Part shown: one piece after another, positions 16,701 to 24,558 of the stretch
Layout of the letters: every line of letters begins with the position of its first letter
How positions within the stretch are numbered: the first letter of the stretch is position 1
Source of the DNA: Clostridia bacterium
GTDB lineage: Bacteria; Bacillota; Clostridia; Christensenellales; Borkfalkiaceae
Length of the DNA: 54,947 nt
Assembly: GCA_900767815.1 (NCBI GenBank)
Contig: CAAGAM010000167.1
Coordinates: 1 to 54,947 of the forward strand
Direction of reading: 5' to 3'
Program-made: the position numbers and the translations under genes
The notes under the pieces: model-generated
The model's database searches: none
Seen by the model: only the letters and a program-made list of their open reading frames with translations
What the model was told of the DNA's origin: nothing

Positions 16701-17084
16701 CCCGAAATTTTAAAAACGGGCAGGTCGAAAGTGGTAAACGTAAAAACGGATAAGCGAAGCGGCAGAATAACGAGCGGCGCGTGCGATGAAATCACTCTCG
16801 AAGGGTATATGAAATACGCAAAAAAACTTGCCGAAAACGCCGTTTTCAACATTGCGGACGGGGTTATAGTTCCCTCACCTTATCAGGGCGCATGCAATTA
16901 TTGCGAATACGGCGGAATCTGCGGTTTCGACGAGGACGCGGGCTATAAAGAAAGAAAAATTTCGGGCGTTAAGCCCAAAACGATAGTGGAAGCGGCTTTT
17001 TCCGACGAAAAGAACGAAAATAACGAAAAGGACGAAAAGACGGAAAAAATCGAAAACGCGAAAAAAACCGAGGAGGAAAAGTAA
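13782..17084 (+). CDS. addB: ATP-dependent helicase/nuclease subunit AddB
   Basis: This 1100-residue protein is the B subunit of the AddAB complex, which resects double-strand breaks and loads RecA. It shows the RecB-like nuclease domain near the C-terminus (VDGKADRVDKYKNYVRIVDYKTGN) and the four iron-sulfur Cys of AddB: ECFFSCPYKCFVKYGL around residue 750 and YQGACNYCEYGGICGFD around 1040. The far C-terminus is a Lys/Glu/Asn-rich tail (DEKNENNEKDEKTEKIENAK). The start is preceded by AAAGGACGG. A TATAAT hexamer at 13744-13749 may be its -10 element. It ends 1 bp before addA. Confidence 0.93.
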   Translation: MKLYGQKTYYSCIDAAAEEISRLKGGLKGNIVVFCEDKLTLSVEEAIVKKLGGTFNVEVLTFGRYISEKKADAKALSKESAAIAVKKILGNLKSELKVLSRLSASPSFAFETSELIAQLKSAKVKPDELLKASFGCRENVRAKIADVALIFGAYEKFLKEKGLTDQSGVLDVMPSLIEKDEKLKKSDVFIVGFSSVTKQTCEIIKTLGKCVSSLSVFACRGDNENLYLNEFYNFVSSLPSCEKTAVKTESLLPEAEALLSGLFDHSIFQKAGLYSDKVHIFEGNNVRDEIEFAAKQITYLVINKGYRYSDFCLAVGNLPASKLQIKKIFDDYSVPYFSDEKHSLSSHPLARLTISVLKAAARGGDLDEIKNVILNPLFISDRKTADDFIKTLTKNSVTAKLFLSDEFSFSDDIYISGKRDALKYAIKSFSKTDKTSEFVRKVLSFYEAAGTKENTEQTALKLSAVSAEEESSFLTSATEKVSEVVKMTGDVLENDEITINEFIKLLEAGFKACEVGLIPQTRDCVYVGELKDCRYKKYKKLFAMSLTGEVPFVKSDAALLMDSDIAGLEELSVSIEPKISVVNKREKEAAGISLASFSETLFLSYSLSSPSGAQLVRSEIIDYAQAIFTNKNGAPIRAFDKRSIEKEAEEGENNERKTLYSSLPYMRFRPAVFSFIKDADNYKNGAISSLTRISSFHQAVKTYNGGREFPYIESLLNKINEEMVFRKNIPTENYFRKGTVSASKLECFFSCPYKCFVKYGLGAADKLTGEVRSLDFGNVLHDVAEEFVKRMDDLTDKTWEEKAVEIIRKVLSDPKISKFSRRGDFAYALKLTEKEGKKLCRDIWFEFKNSGFKPVGEEVWFSEWSEYKPIRLYTKKGSFRVDGKADRVDKYKNYVRIVDYKTGNASEKVKEEKFYTGQNIQLYLYMNAFVRTGERPAGAYYYAVNDSFSKPDDEKAPMAGKTLMNDEILNATDPEILKTGRSKVVNVKTDKRSGRITSGACDEITLEGYMKYAKKLAENAVFNIADGVIVPSPYQGACNYCEYGGICGFDEDAGYKERKISGVKPKTIVEAAFSDEKNENNEKDEKTEKIENAKKTEEEK

Positions 17085-17085
17085 T

Positions 17086-20000
17086 ATGGCAGATAAATTC
17101 ACCCCCGACCAGCTTAAAGCGGTCAATTCCTCCGAAGGGAACGTACTCGTTTCCGCCTCTGCGGGGAGCGGAAAGACGTTCGTTATGATAAAAAGGCTGA
17201 TAAGGCTCGTCGTTGAAGGAAAAGCGCGTGTTTCGGAAATTCTCGCCGTAACTTTCACCGAAGCCGCCGCTGCGGAAATGAAGCAGAAACTTATCGCCGC
17301 TTTAAGAAAAGAGTTCGTCGCGGGTAAAGACAACTCAAAAATCCGCGCCGCGCTCGAGGAAGTGCCGACGGCGAGCATTTCGACGATACACAAGTTTTGC
17401 GCCGATCTTTTAAGGCGGTATTTTTACGAAATAGGGCTTGACCCCGCTTTCAGGGTTGCCGACGAAACGGTTGCGGACGACATCCGCGGAAAAGCCGTCG
17501 ATAAAACCTTCCGCAAGCTTTACGACGATGGCAACGAGGATTTCCTCTATCTCGTCAGAATTTTCAGAAGCATGCGGAGCGACTCGGCTTTGAAAGAAAC
17601 CGTTAAGAATATCGCCGAATTCGCCTCGTCCGAAAAAGACCCCGAGGAATTTGTTTTAAACTGCGGCAAAGCCCCCACGGAAGAAGAATTTTTTAACGCG
17701 GAGAACGCCGTTGCCGAATATTACAAAAAGAAAGCGAGGGATCTCCGCATTAAGTTCAAAGAGGCGGGCGAGAGGTTTACAAGCCTTGAAATCAAGGGTT
17801 CGGAAAAATATTTTAATGAAATTCTCGTTAAGCTGGACACTATGCTTGCGGCAAAAACGCTCCCTTTAATGGCGGTTGCGGCGAGCGTTCCCGTTTCCAA
17901 AGCTCCGTCCGTCTCCGACGATTTCGACGACGAAAAGGAAAATTTCAAAGACCTTAAAGCCAAGCTCAAAAAACTTTGCGACGATATTCCCGCGGTTTTA
18001 GGCGGCGACGAAGAGTTTTCGAAAAGGGTGTTTTTGTCAACCGACCGCACGGTTAAGGCTCTTTCCGATTTAACTATATTGTATATGCGCGAATACGCCG
18101 CGCTTAAAGACGAGGAAGCTCTGGTCGATTTCTCCGACCTCGAACATCTCGCTTATAAACTTCTGAAAACCTCGCCAGACGCGCTTCAATCAATCCGTTC
18201 GACGTATAAATATGCGTTCTGCGACGAATATCAGGACGTAAACGCCGTTCAGGAAGCGATTTTATCCTTAGTTTCGCCGAACAATCTGTTCATGGTGGGC
18301 GACGTCAAGCAATGTATTTACGCTTTCCGCGGTTGCGACCCGGATATTTTTGCCGATAAATTCGCTTCGTGCGGACGCGAAACCTGCGGCGAAGCCATTA
18401 CCCTTTCCGAAAATTTCCGTTCGACGGAAGGGGTTTTAAGCGCGGTCAACAACGTCTTTTCGGCTACGATGACAATGGATTTTTCTAGGATAGATTACGC
18501 GAATCACCCCATGGTTTTCGGTAAGCTTTACCCCGAGCGCACGGGAAAAACGGTTATGCACGTAATTACGGGCAAAAAGGAAAAATCCGAAGCCCCCGAG
18601 GGAATGTACGACATCGTTGCCGACGCTTTATCTCCCGACGAAACGGACAGCTTTTATGAAGGACTGCTCGTCGGCGAGATTATAGATCAGGAACTTCACA
18701 AAAAGATTTACGATATAAAAACGGGCGAAGAACGCGACGTTAAACCGAAGGATATAGCCGTTTTGCTGAGAACCACAAAGGGTTTCGCAACGCAGATAAT
18801 CAAAACTCTGTCGCGGCTTTCGATCCCCGTGACGTCCGCGGCGAAAGACCCCATCGCGGGTTATCCCGAAATACGGCTTTTAACCGATATTCTGCATCTT
18901 ATCGATTTTTATGCCGACGACGCGCCCCTTATCGCCGTTTTGAAAAGCGCGGTCGGATGTTTTTCCGAAGAGGAGCTTGCCGCAATACGAAGCGAAACTC
19001 CGCAAAGCTCGGGCGTTAAAGACGACGGATCGAAAGGCGCGACCCCGACTTTTGCCGAATGCGTCGATTATTACCTCGAAAACGGCAGCGACGGGGAAAT
19101 CGCCCGGAAACTTAAAAAGTTCGACGAGTATTTCAAAAAAATAAGACTGCTCTCCGAATTCGAGGGGGCGGGCGAACTTCTCGTGAGAATAATCAAAGAC
19201 ACTTCGCTCGATCTCGATATTCTTTCTGCCGACCTCGGCGAGATAAGGCTTGAAAGGATAAACAGGTTCATTGCCGAAAGCGAAAGCGGCGGCGAAAAAC
19301 TCAGCGTGCGCGAATTTCTGAAAAAACTCGAAAATGCGGGCGATGACCTCGCTTTAACCGAAGCGGGCGGAAGCGATTCGGTAACGGTTATGAGTATGCA
19401 CGCTTCCAAAGGTCTCGAATTCCCCGTCGTCATCATTGCGGGGATAGGGCGGCGATTCAACGCCATGGACGAGCGCGACGAGCTTCTTCTGTCCAAAACT
19501 TACGGCTTCGCGCCCTATGCTTACGACGAAGAGACGATGACAAAGACGTCCACGATAAAGCGCGAACTCGTCAAAACCGAAAAGCGGCAGAACGTCGCGA
19601 GGGAAGAGCTTCGCCTTTTATACGTCGCGATGACGAGGGCGCAAAGCAGACTGCACCTCATTTCATCAGCCGAAATCCCTTCTACGAGGACGGAAACGTC
19701 CGCGGCTTTAGCGGGAAGATTCATCGATTATTTTTCGCCTGCCGACATGGAAATCGTCTTTCACGATAAAAGCGAAATAGAGTTTGCGGGCGGAGCGGGC
19801 GAAGAGGGACGGATAATCGTCGGTGAACCCGACCCTTCCCTCACCGAAAGAATGCTTAAAAATCTCGGTTTCGGCTATCCTTACGAAAAGGACGTCACCC
19901 TTCCCGTGAAAAGGTCGGTTACGGCTCTCACGAAAGAGATCGACGAGGGGCTTGTTTACGGAATCGAAGACGTGAACGAATTTGACGAAAAGGAAGATTT

Positions 20001-20538
20001 TATCGGACAGACCGATTTGAAGCCGCAAGCTTCCGATAAGCGTTCGTCGGACGAAAAAAGAGCGAGGGGTATTGCGTATCACAAGTTTCTCGAAAATTGG
20101 GATTTTAACGAGAAAAACGTCGATAACGAACTTATACGGCAACTTTCGCAAGGTGTTCTCGGCGAAGAACAAGCTAAGCTTCTTAACGCAAACACTCTTA
20201 AAAGAATAACGAAGCTGAAAATTTTCGAAGAGCTTAAAGGTTACGAACTGTACCGCGAAAAACAGTTCATCGCGGGTTTTAAAGCGAGGGATCTGGGCTA
20301 TGCGGACACCGACGGCGAAATGCTCGTTCAGGGCGTTATCGACCTTCTCGCCGTTAAGGGAAACGAGGCGATAATCGTCGATTATAAGGATTCGGGCAGA
20401 AGCGGCGAAGAACTGCTTTCAGCCTATCGTCCGCAGCTCGTTCTTTACAAAAAAGCCGTCGAAAAAATCCTGAATCTCAAAGTAACCCGCGCCGTTTTGC
20501 TCAGTTTAAGGGCGGGCGAAGCTGTTGACGTTGAATGA
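17086..20538 (+). CDS. addA: ATP-dependent helicase/nuclease subunit AddA
   Basis: This 1150-residue UvrD/RecB-like helicase with a C-terminal nuclease is the partner of AddB. Motif Q and Walker A read FTPDQLKAV and VSASAGSGKTFVMI (residues about 22-32). Other helicase motifs are LAVTFTEAAAAEMKQKL, FCDEYQDVNAVQEAIL (motif II), FMVGDVKQCIYAFRG (III), MSMHASKGLEFPVVI (V) and LLYVAMTRAQSRLHL (VI). The nuclease motif is GVIDLLAV...AIIVDYKD. It begins right after addB with AGGAGG-like GAGGAAAAG. Confidence 0.95.
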   Translation: MADKFTPDQLKAVNSSEGNVLVSASAGSGKTFVMIKRLIRLVVEGKARVSEILAVTFTEAAAAEMKQKLIAALRKEFVAGKDNSKIRAALEEVPTASISTIHKFCADLLRRYFYEIGLDPAFRVADETVADDIRGKAVDKTFRKLYDDGNEDFLYLVRIFRSMRSDSALKETVKNIAEFASSEKDPEEFVLNCGKAPTEEEFFNAENAVAEYYKKKARDLRIKFKEAGERFTSLEIKGSEKYFNEILVKLDTMLAAKTLPLMAVAASVPVSKAPSVSDDFDDEKENFKDLKAKLKKLCDDIPAVLGGDEEFSKRVFLSTDRTVKALSDLTILYMREYAALKDEEALVDFSDLEHLAYKLLKTSPDALQSIRSTYKYAFCDEYQDVNAVQEAILSLVSPNNLFMVGDVKQCIYAFRGCDPDIFADKFASCGRETCGEAITLSENFRSTEGVLSAVNNVFSATMTMDFSRIDYANHPMVFGKLYPERTGKTVMHVITGKKEKSEAPEGMYDIVADALSPDETDSFYEGLLVGEIIDQELHKKIYDIKTGEERDVKPKDIAVLLRTTKGFATQIIKTLSRLSIPVTSAAKDPIAGYPEIRLLTDILHLIDFYADDAPLIAVLKSAVGCFSEEELAAIRSETPQSSGVKDDGSKGATPTFAECVDYYLENGSDGEIARKLKKFDEYFKKIRLLSEFEGAGELLVRIIKDTSLDLDILSADLGEIRLERINRFIAESESGGEKLSVREFLKKLENAGDDLALTEAGGSDSVTVMSMHASKGLEFPVVIIAGIGRRFNAMDERDELLLSKTYGFAPYAYDEETMTKTSTIKRELVKTEKRQNVAREELRLLYVAMTRAQSRLHLISSAEIPSTRTETSAALAGRFIDYFSPADMEIVFHDKSEIEFAGGAGEEGRIIVGEPDPSLTERMLKNLGFGYPYEKDVTLPVKRSVTALTKEIDEGLVYGIEDVNEFDEKEDFIGQTDLKPQASDKRSSDEKRARGIAYHKFLENWDFNEKNVDNELIRQLSQGVLGEEQAKLLNANTLKRITKLKIFEELKGYELYREKQFIAGFKARDLGYADTDGEMLVQGVIDLLAVKGNEAIIVDYKDSGRSGEELLSAYRPQLVLYKKAVEKILNLKVTRAVLLSLRAGEAVDVE

Positions 20539-20545
20539 TAAAAAA

Positions 20546-20570
20546 CCGCCGATAATCGACTTATAGACGG
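20546..20570 (-). repeat. Intergenic motif copy 3
   Basis: On the minus strand it reads CCGTCTATAAGTCGATTATC followed by GGCGG and a T-run, so CCGTC/GGCGG can pair. It lies 8 bp after the addA stop codon. Confidence 0.65.
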
Positions 20571-20606
20571 GTTTTAATAAATAATAACAATAAGAAGGAA
20601 AAAATA

Positions 20607-21482
20607 ATGATTTATATTGTTGGAAGTCTGAATATGGATTTATGCATCGAAACGCCCTATATTCCCAAAAAAGGCGAGACCATTACGGGCAAAAATTTTA
20701 TGACGAACGGCGGGGGAAAGGGTGCCAACCAATCCGTCGCGGCGGGAAAACTCGGCGGGAAAGTAGCCATGTGCGGAAACGTCGGGAACGATGCTTTCGG
20801 CGAAGAGCTTATCGGAAATCTTAAAAAAGCGGGCGTGGAATGCTCGCACGTTAAAGCTCTTAAAGGGTATTCCACCGGCATCGCCGTGATAGTTTTATCC
20901 GAAGGCGATAACAGAATTATTCTCGACAAGGGCGCGAACGCCGCATTGAAAAAAGAGGATATCGACGATTTTTTGAAAAACGGGAAAAAGGGAGACGTTT
21001 ACCTTACGCAGTTGGAAAATCCTATCGAAATTATCGGTTACGGGCTTAAAACGGCAAAAGAAAAGGGGCTTACGACCATTTTAAACCCCGCGCCCGCAAA
21101 TAAGGATATTCTTCCGTATCTTTGCTATGCCGACATTGTAACGCCGAACGAAACCGAGCTTGAAATTTTCGGCGGGCGGGAAAAAATGTTTGAAATCGGC
21201 GTAAAAAAACTCGTTGTAACTCTCGGCGGCGAGGGTTACGAAATCTGCGACGAAAAAGGGAGCAAAAGATACCCTTGCATTAAGGTTAAACCCGTAGATA
21301 CGACGGCTGCGGGCGATACTTTCTGCGGCGGGCTTGCCGTAGGGCTTTCGGAAGGGAAAACCATTGAAGAAGCTTGCGCATTCGGCTCGAAAGCGGCTTC
21401 GATCGCCTGCGCGAGGCGCGGCGCGCAACAGTCCGTTCCTACCAAAAAAGAGGTTGAAGAATTCACCGTTCAACAACCTTAA
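20607..21482 (+). CDS. rbsK: Ribokinase (PfkB family)
   Basis: This 291-residue kinase phosphorylates D-ribose or a related sugar with ATP. PfkB signatures are IYIVGSLNMDLCIETPYIPK, GGGKGANQSVAAGKLGG, the nucleotide-binding PNETELEIF and the catalytic DTTAAGDTFCGGLAVGL, in which the Asp is the base. The start follows AAGAAGGAAAAAAT. It stands alone between addA and the downstream leftward genes, with the same intergenic motif on both sides. Substrate specificity is inferred from overall similarity only. Confidence 0.9.
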   Translation: MIYIVGSLNMDLCIETPYIPKKGETITGKNFMTNGGGKGANQSVAAGKLGGKVAMCGNVGNDAFGEELIGNLKKAGVECSHVKALKGYSTGIAVIVLSEGDNRIILDKGANAALKKEDIDDFLKNGKKGDVYLTQLENPIEIIGYGLKTAKEKGLTTILNPAPANKDILPYLCYADIVTPNETELEIFGGREKMFEIGVKKLVVTLGGEGYEICDEKGSKRYPCIKVKPVDTTAAGDTFCGGLAVGLSEGKTIEEACAFGSKAASIACARRGAQQSVPTKKEVEEFTVQQP

Positions 21483-21520
21483 ACGTTCGTGCGGCAGTCG
21501 TTTAATACCGCTAAAAATAC

Positions 21521-21541
21521 ATCGATAATCGACTTATAGGC
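21521..21541 (-). repeat. Intergenic motif copy 4
   Basis: On the minus strand it reads GCCTATAAGTCGATTATCGA. It lies about 40 bp after the rbsK stop. Confidence 0.65.
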
Positions 21542-21564
21542 TCACTTATAGTAAAAATTTGCAA

Positions 21565-21607
21565 AAAACAGCGCGGCAAACTCTTTGTTTTAAGATCCTG
21601 CCGCGCT
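21565..21607 (-). terminator. Terminator of the small membrane-protein gene
   Basis: On the minus strand AGCGCGGCA (from 21607) pairs with TGCCGCGCT (21578-21570) around a 20-nt loop and is followed by GTTTTTTGC. Confidence 0.75.
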
Positions 21608-21623
21608 TTGTAAACGGTTTAAA

Positions 21624-22166
21624 TTATTTGCTTAAAACGGCTTTGCCGAGAGCTAAAACGCCCGAGCAGATTGCCGTAACTCCGCCCGTTATCGCTCCGT
21701 AACCAAGTTTATAAACGGTATTGCTGTCGCTGTTGAGCTCCGCGAATTTGCTCGTGGTCGAGCCTCCGCCGATAATGGAGCTTGTGGAAATCGTCATCGT
21801 GGTGGTGTTAAGGGCAAGGAAGAAAATAATTCCGCCCGCGATCAAAGCTACCGCCGCAATGAGCGTAAAAAGTTTGCTTTTGCCGACGCCTACGAGCTGA
21901 AGAACGATGACTAAAAGCCCGAATACGACGAGAATGTAAGCAAGAAGGTTGACGAACGAAAAATCGATTTTTCCCGTACCTTTCGCAATCCAGAGATTTA
22001 TCGAACCGAGTTCTTTTCCGAACGCTATCGCTATGCCGTTGTAAACCGTGTCCGAATTTACGGCCGCGATTTGCGGAAGGAAGATCATAACGACCGCTAC
22101 GACCGCAAGAATCGCGCTTGCGAACGCAAGCAGTTTGTTGAGTGACGTTGCCTGTTTCTTTTTCAT
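21624..22166 (-). CDS. Small integral membrane protein, four predicted TM segments
   Basis: This 180-residue protein begins at 22166, where GAGGTATTTT precedes the ATG, rather than at an upstream ATG at 22202. Hydrophobic segments are LLAFASAILAVVAVVMIFLP, FSFVNLLAYILVVFGLLVIV, LFTLIAAVALIAGGIIFFLA and a C-terminal Ala/Gly-rich stretch YGAITGGVTAICSGVLALG. A Ser/Thr-rich loop (TTMTISTSSIIGGGSTTSKF) lies between the last two. I recognise no family. Its own terminator suggests a monocistronic unit. Confidence 0.75.
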   Translation of the reverse strand: MKKKQATSLNKLLAFASAILAVVAVVMIFLPQIAAVNSDTVYNGIAIAFGKELGSINLWIAKGTGKIDFSFVNLLAYILVVFGLLVIVLQLVGVGKSKLFTLIAAVALIAGGIIFFLALNTTTMTISTSSIIGGGSTTSKFAELNSDSNTVYKLGYGAITGGVTAICSGVLALGKAVLSK

Positions 22167-22325
22167 AAAATACCTCGCTTTTTTTCTCGTCCCCGTTTTC
22201 AAAAAAACGTGGCAAATCGCTTTTAAACGAGTGCGAGAAAGTTTGTACGAAAATTATACCAGACCGCCGATTTTTGTCAAGCGAAAAATGTGAACAAAAT
22301 AAGTCGTTTTGTGCAGAAAAATCAA

Positions 22326-22350
22326 AAATCCGTTGCAAAACAACGGATTT
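22326..22350 (-). terminator. Terminator of the PHP gene
   Basis: AAATCCGTTG (22326-22335) and CAACGGATTT (22341-22350) form a perfect 10-bp stem with a 5-nt loop. On the minus strand it is followed by TTGATTTTTC. Confidence 0.85.
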
Positions 22351-22392
22351 TAAAAACAATGAAATTTTTCTAAGTTTTAACTCATTGAAATT

Positions 22393-23124
22393 TCAGATTT
22401 TTTGCGATTTTTTCGCCGCGACGAGTTCGGAGAAAAGCTCGGGCTTGTCGTTTAAAAGAAGTTCCTTTGGAAAAGAAATATCTTTAAGCACCTTATAGCA
22501 GTTTTCGAATTCCGCGACGCGGCTTTTTCCGTGGCTGTCGCTCCCGAGGCTCACGAAAACCCCCTTGCGCTTGCAAAGAAGAAGCATTTCGATAAGCCCC
22601 CCGACGTTTTTCTTGCGGTAGCCCTCGGGCGAAACGCCCACGGCGTTGAATTCGAGGATTGTTCCCGTTTTTTTTGCTTCGTCGGTAAGCGTTTCGAAGT
22701 TTACCGAAAAGGCGGGGTCGTCGGGATGCCCGATTATGTTTACGAACGGGTTTTTCATGGCGTTTGAAACGGCCTCGGTGTCGAGCTTTTCGCCCGCGGG
22801 GCGGATTACGTCTTTATGCAGGCTCGCGATAGAATAATCGAGCGTTTTTAAAATTTCGACGGGCAGATCGACTTCGCCCGCTTTGTTTAAAACGTTGAGT
22901 TCCGCGCCGTATAAAATTTTCACGCCGTAAAGCTTTTTGTCGCAGTATTTGAGGTTCATGAAATAGCTTTCGGAAGCGGCGCCCGGCATTTTCGGCGCGT
23001 GGTCGGTTACGCCGAGGTATTTAAGCCCCCGTTTTGCGGCTTCTTCCGCAATGGTCGTGAGCGTATCCGTCGTGTGATGCCCGCTCGCTATCGTATGAGT
23101 GTGGAAATCGATGAGAGTTTTCAT
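22393..23124 (-). CDS. PHP-domain phosphohydrolase (YcdX-like)
   Basis: This 243-residue metal-dependent phosphoesterase has the PHP motifs IDFHTHTIASGHH (motif I), LGVTDHAPKMPG (II), YGAELNVL, IGHPDDPAFSVNF and SLGSDSHGKSRVAEF (IV), which bind the trinuclear metal site. Overall it resembles YcdX-type PHP hydrolases rather than histidinol phosphatase; the substrate is unknown. The start at 23124 was chosen because the family begins at the first metal motif; upstream in-frame codons encode an unrelated hydrophobic stretch. It diverges from the microcompartment operon and shares its 317-bp upstream region. Confidence 0.87.
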   Translation of the reverse strand: MKTLIDFHTHTIASGHHTTDTLTTIAEEAAKRGLKYLGVTDHAPKMPGAASESYFMNLKYCDKKLYGVKILYGAELNVLNKAGEVDLPVEILKTLDYSIASLHKDVIRPAGEKLDTEAVSNAMKNPFVNIIGHPDDPAFSVNFETLTDEAKKTGTILEFNAVGVSPEGYRKKNVGGLIEMLLLCKRKGVFVSLGSDSHGKSRVAEFENCYKVLKDISFPKELLLNDKPELFSELVAAKKSQKI

Positions 23125-23249
23125 GCCTGAATTATATAACATTCCGGGCAAAAACACAACAAAAATAACGGTCGGAAAGGAAAATTTATCCAAAAACAAC
23201 AGAAAACAACATTTTTTTAAAAAATTTTATGAAAAATTGTTGTTTTGTG

Positions 23250-23278
23250 TTGACATCGGCGGAGAGATGATATATAAT
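23250..23278 (+). promoter_or_regulatory. Consensus promoter of the microcompartment operon
   Basis: Perfect TTGACA (23250-23255) and TATAAT (23273-23278) with a 17-bp spacer. The transcript would start near 23285. A perfect promoter suggests control by repression, and a DeoR-type regulator is encoded at the operon's far end. Confidence 0.92.
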
Positions 23279-23284
23279 AGGGGC

Positions 23285-23441
23285 GTAATCGGGTGCGAGG
23301 GCGCGTTTGCGTCCGTGAATGTGGCTTTTTGTGGGTTTTTGAAAACGCGGCGGAAAAATTTCCGCTTTGCCGAAAAACGACGAAACCCCGAATCGCGGGA
23401 AATTCCGACGCCCCGAGTGAAGGTAACGAGGTAACGAGATA
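23285..23441 (+). other. Leader of about 157 nt of the microcompartment operon
   Basis: The leader is GC-rich and contains a hairpin GCGGAA-AAAT-TTCCGC (23350-23365). I see no B12-riboswitch B12 box and no clear tandem ANTAR-type hexaloop hairpins, both of which occur in some Pdu and Eut operons. It also has GTAACGAG repeated twice just before the ATG (AAGGTAACGAGGTAACGAG), which supplies the ribosome site. Confidence 0.5.
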
Positions 23442-23819
23442 ATGGACCTTAAAGATATCGCCGAAAGCAACGGCAAACTCAGAATAGTTCAGGAGCTTGT
23501 TCCCGGCAAACAGATAACTTTGGCGCACGTGATCGCTAATCCCGACCCGATAATGTATCGCAAGCTCGGGCTTAACCCCGCGGTGGATTATTCCAAAAAC
23601 GCGATAGGCATCGTCTGCATGACTCCCGCGGAATCGGCAATCGTCACGGCGGATATCGCTATAAAGGCGAGCGGCGCGGAAATCGGGTTTGTGGACAGGT
23701 TCAGCGGAACGCTTATTCTTCTGGGAACCGTTTCCGAGGTTTCGGAGTCGGTTACGGCGGTTTTGAACTACGCGAGAGACACGCTTAAATTCACCGTCTG
23801 CGATTTGACTAAAACTTAA
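23442..23819 (+). CDS. eutS: Microcompartment shell protein, PduU/EutS type (circularly permuted BMC-H)
   Basis: This 125-residue protein has an N-terminal extension and a permuted BMC fold: RIVQELVPGKQITLAHVIAN, the beta-barrel-forming segment of PduU/EutS hexamers, then AIGIVCMTPAESAIVTADIA and SGTLILLGTVSEVSESVTAV. It tiles shell facets. It is the first gene of the operon, as eutS often is in eut clusters and paired here with a PduV/EutP GTPase, the known partner of PduU. The name follows EutS; PduU would be equally apt. Confidence 0.9.
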   Translation: MDLKDIAESNGKLRIVQELVPGKQITLAHVIANPDPIMYRKLGLNPAVDYSKNAIGIVCMTPAESAIVTADIAIKASGAEIGFVDRFSGTLILLGTVSEVSESVTAVLNYARDTLKFTVCDLTKT

Positions 23820-23884
23820 CTCGCGAAAGGCGTGAAAGCGGGGCTTAAATAAGGTGCGAAACGCCGGTTAAACAAATCGATCAA

Positions 23885-24505
23885 ATGAAAAAAAAGATAA
23901 TGTTCATGGGGCGAAGCGGCGCGGGCAAAACGACGCTCACTCAGGCCCTGTACGGCGAGGATATAGAATATCACAAAACGCAGTACGTCAATTACAGCGA
24001 GTATATAATCGACCCTCCGGGGGAATATATAGAAGATAAACAATTCGGTTTCGCGCTTGCGCTGTATTCTTACGAAGTGGACGTCGTGGGTTTCATTCTT
24101 GCCGCAAACGAACCGTTTTCCCTCTATTCGCCCGCGTCCACCGCGACGGCGACGAGACCGGTTATAGGAATAGTAACGCAGATAAACAACCCGGGCGCGG
24201 ATCCCGCCTTAGCAAAAGAGTGGCTTGAAATAGCGGGGTGCGAAAAGGTGTTTTTCATCGATTCGGTAACGCGCGAGGGTCTGGACAAGCTTATAGATTA
24301 TCTCGGTTGGAACGAAGACGAAAAAACCGACGGAAAAACGGACGAAAAATCCGACGGAAAACCCGACGGAAAAACGGACGGAAAAACGGACGGAAAAACC
24401 GACGAAAAGCCGACGAAAGAAAAAGCCGGTAAAAAACAAAAAGCTTCTTCCGTTATAAAGAAGAGCGAAAACAAAGGCAAAAAGCAACGGAGCGCGAAAG
24501 CGTGA
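23885..24505 (+). CDS. eutP: PduV/EutP small GTPase with a repetitive charged tail
   Basis: This 206-residue protein holds a Ras-like G domain: P-loop MFMGRSGAGKTTLTQALYG (residues 6-24), the switch region DPPGEYIED and the specificity-like VTQINNP. EutP/PduV proteins associate with the shell and have been tied to microcompartment movement or acetate kinase-like activity. After about residue 143 comes a low-complexity tail of KTDG/KTDE/KPDG tetrapeptides, encoded by a 12-bp minisatellite-like repeat, ending in a Lys/Ser-rich stretch. The tail is not part of the family domain. The ribosome site is weak. Confidence 0.88.
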   Translation: MKKKIMFMGRSGAGKTTLTQALYGEDIEYHKTQYVNYSEYIIDPPGEYIEDKQFGFALALYSYEVDVVGFILAANEPFSLYSPASTATATRPVIGIVTQINNPGADPALAKEWLEIAGCEKVFFIDSVTREGLDKLIDYLGWNEDEKTDGKTDEKSDGKPDGKTDGKTDGKTDEKPTKEKAGKKQKASSVIKKSENKGKKQRSAKA

Positions 24506-24558
24506 CGGAAGCGGATAATAAAATCAAAAATACATACCAAAACTTCAAGGAGACAGAT

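Noticed and set aside
20607..21482. Ribokinase as part of the microcompartment operon
   Set aside because: It is separated from the operon by two leftward genes and a strong promoter, and has no encapsulation peptide.
23285..23441. Adenosylcobalamin riboswitch in the microcompartment leader
   Set aside because: I could not find a B12 box (GCCACTG-like) or the expected fold; only a short hairpin is seen.
24315..24420. CRISPR or tandem regulatory repeat
   Set aside because: The 12-bp periodicity is in frame and encodes the charged tail of the GTPase.
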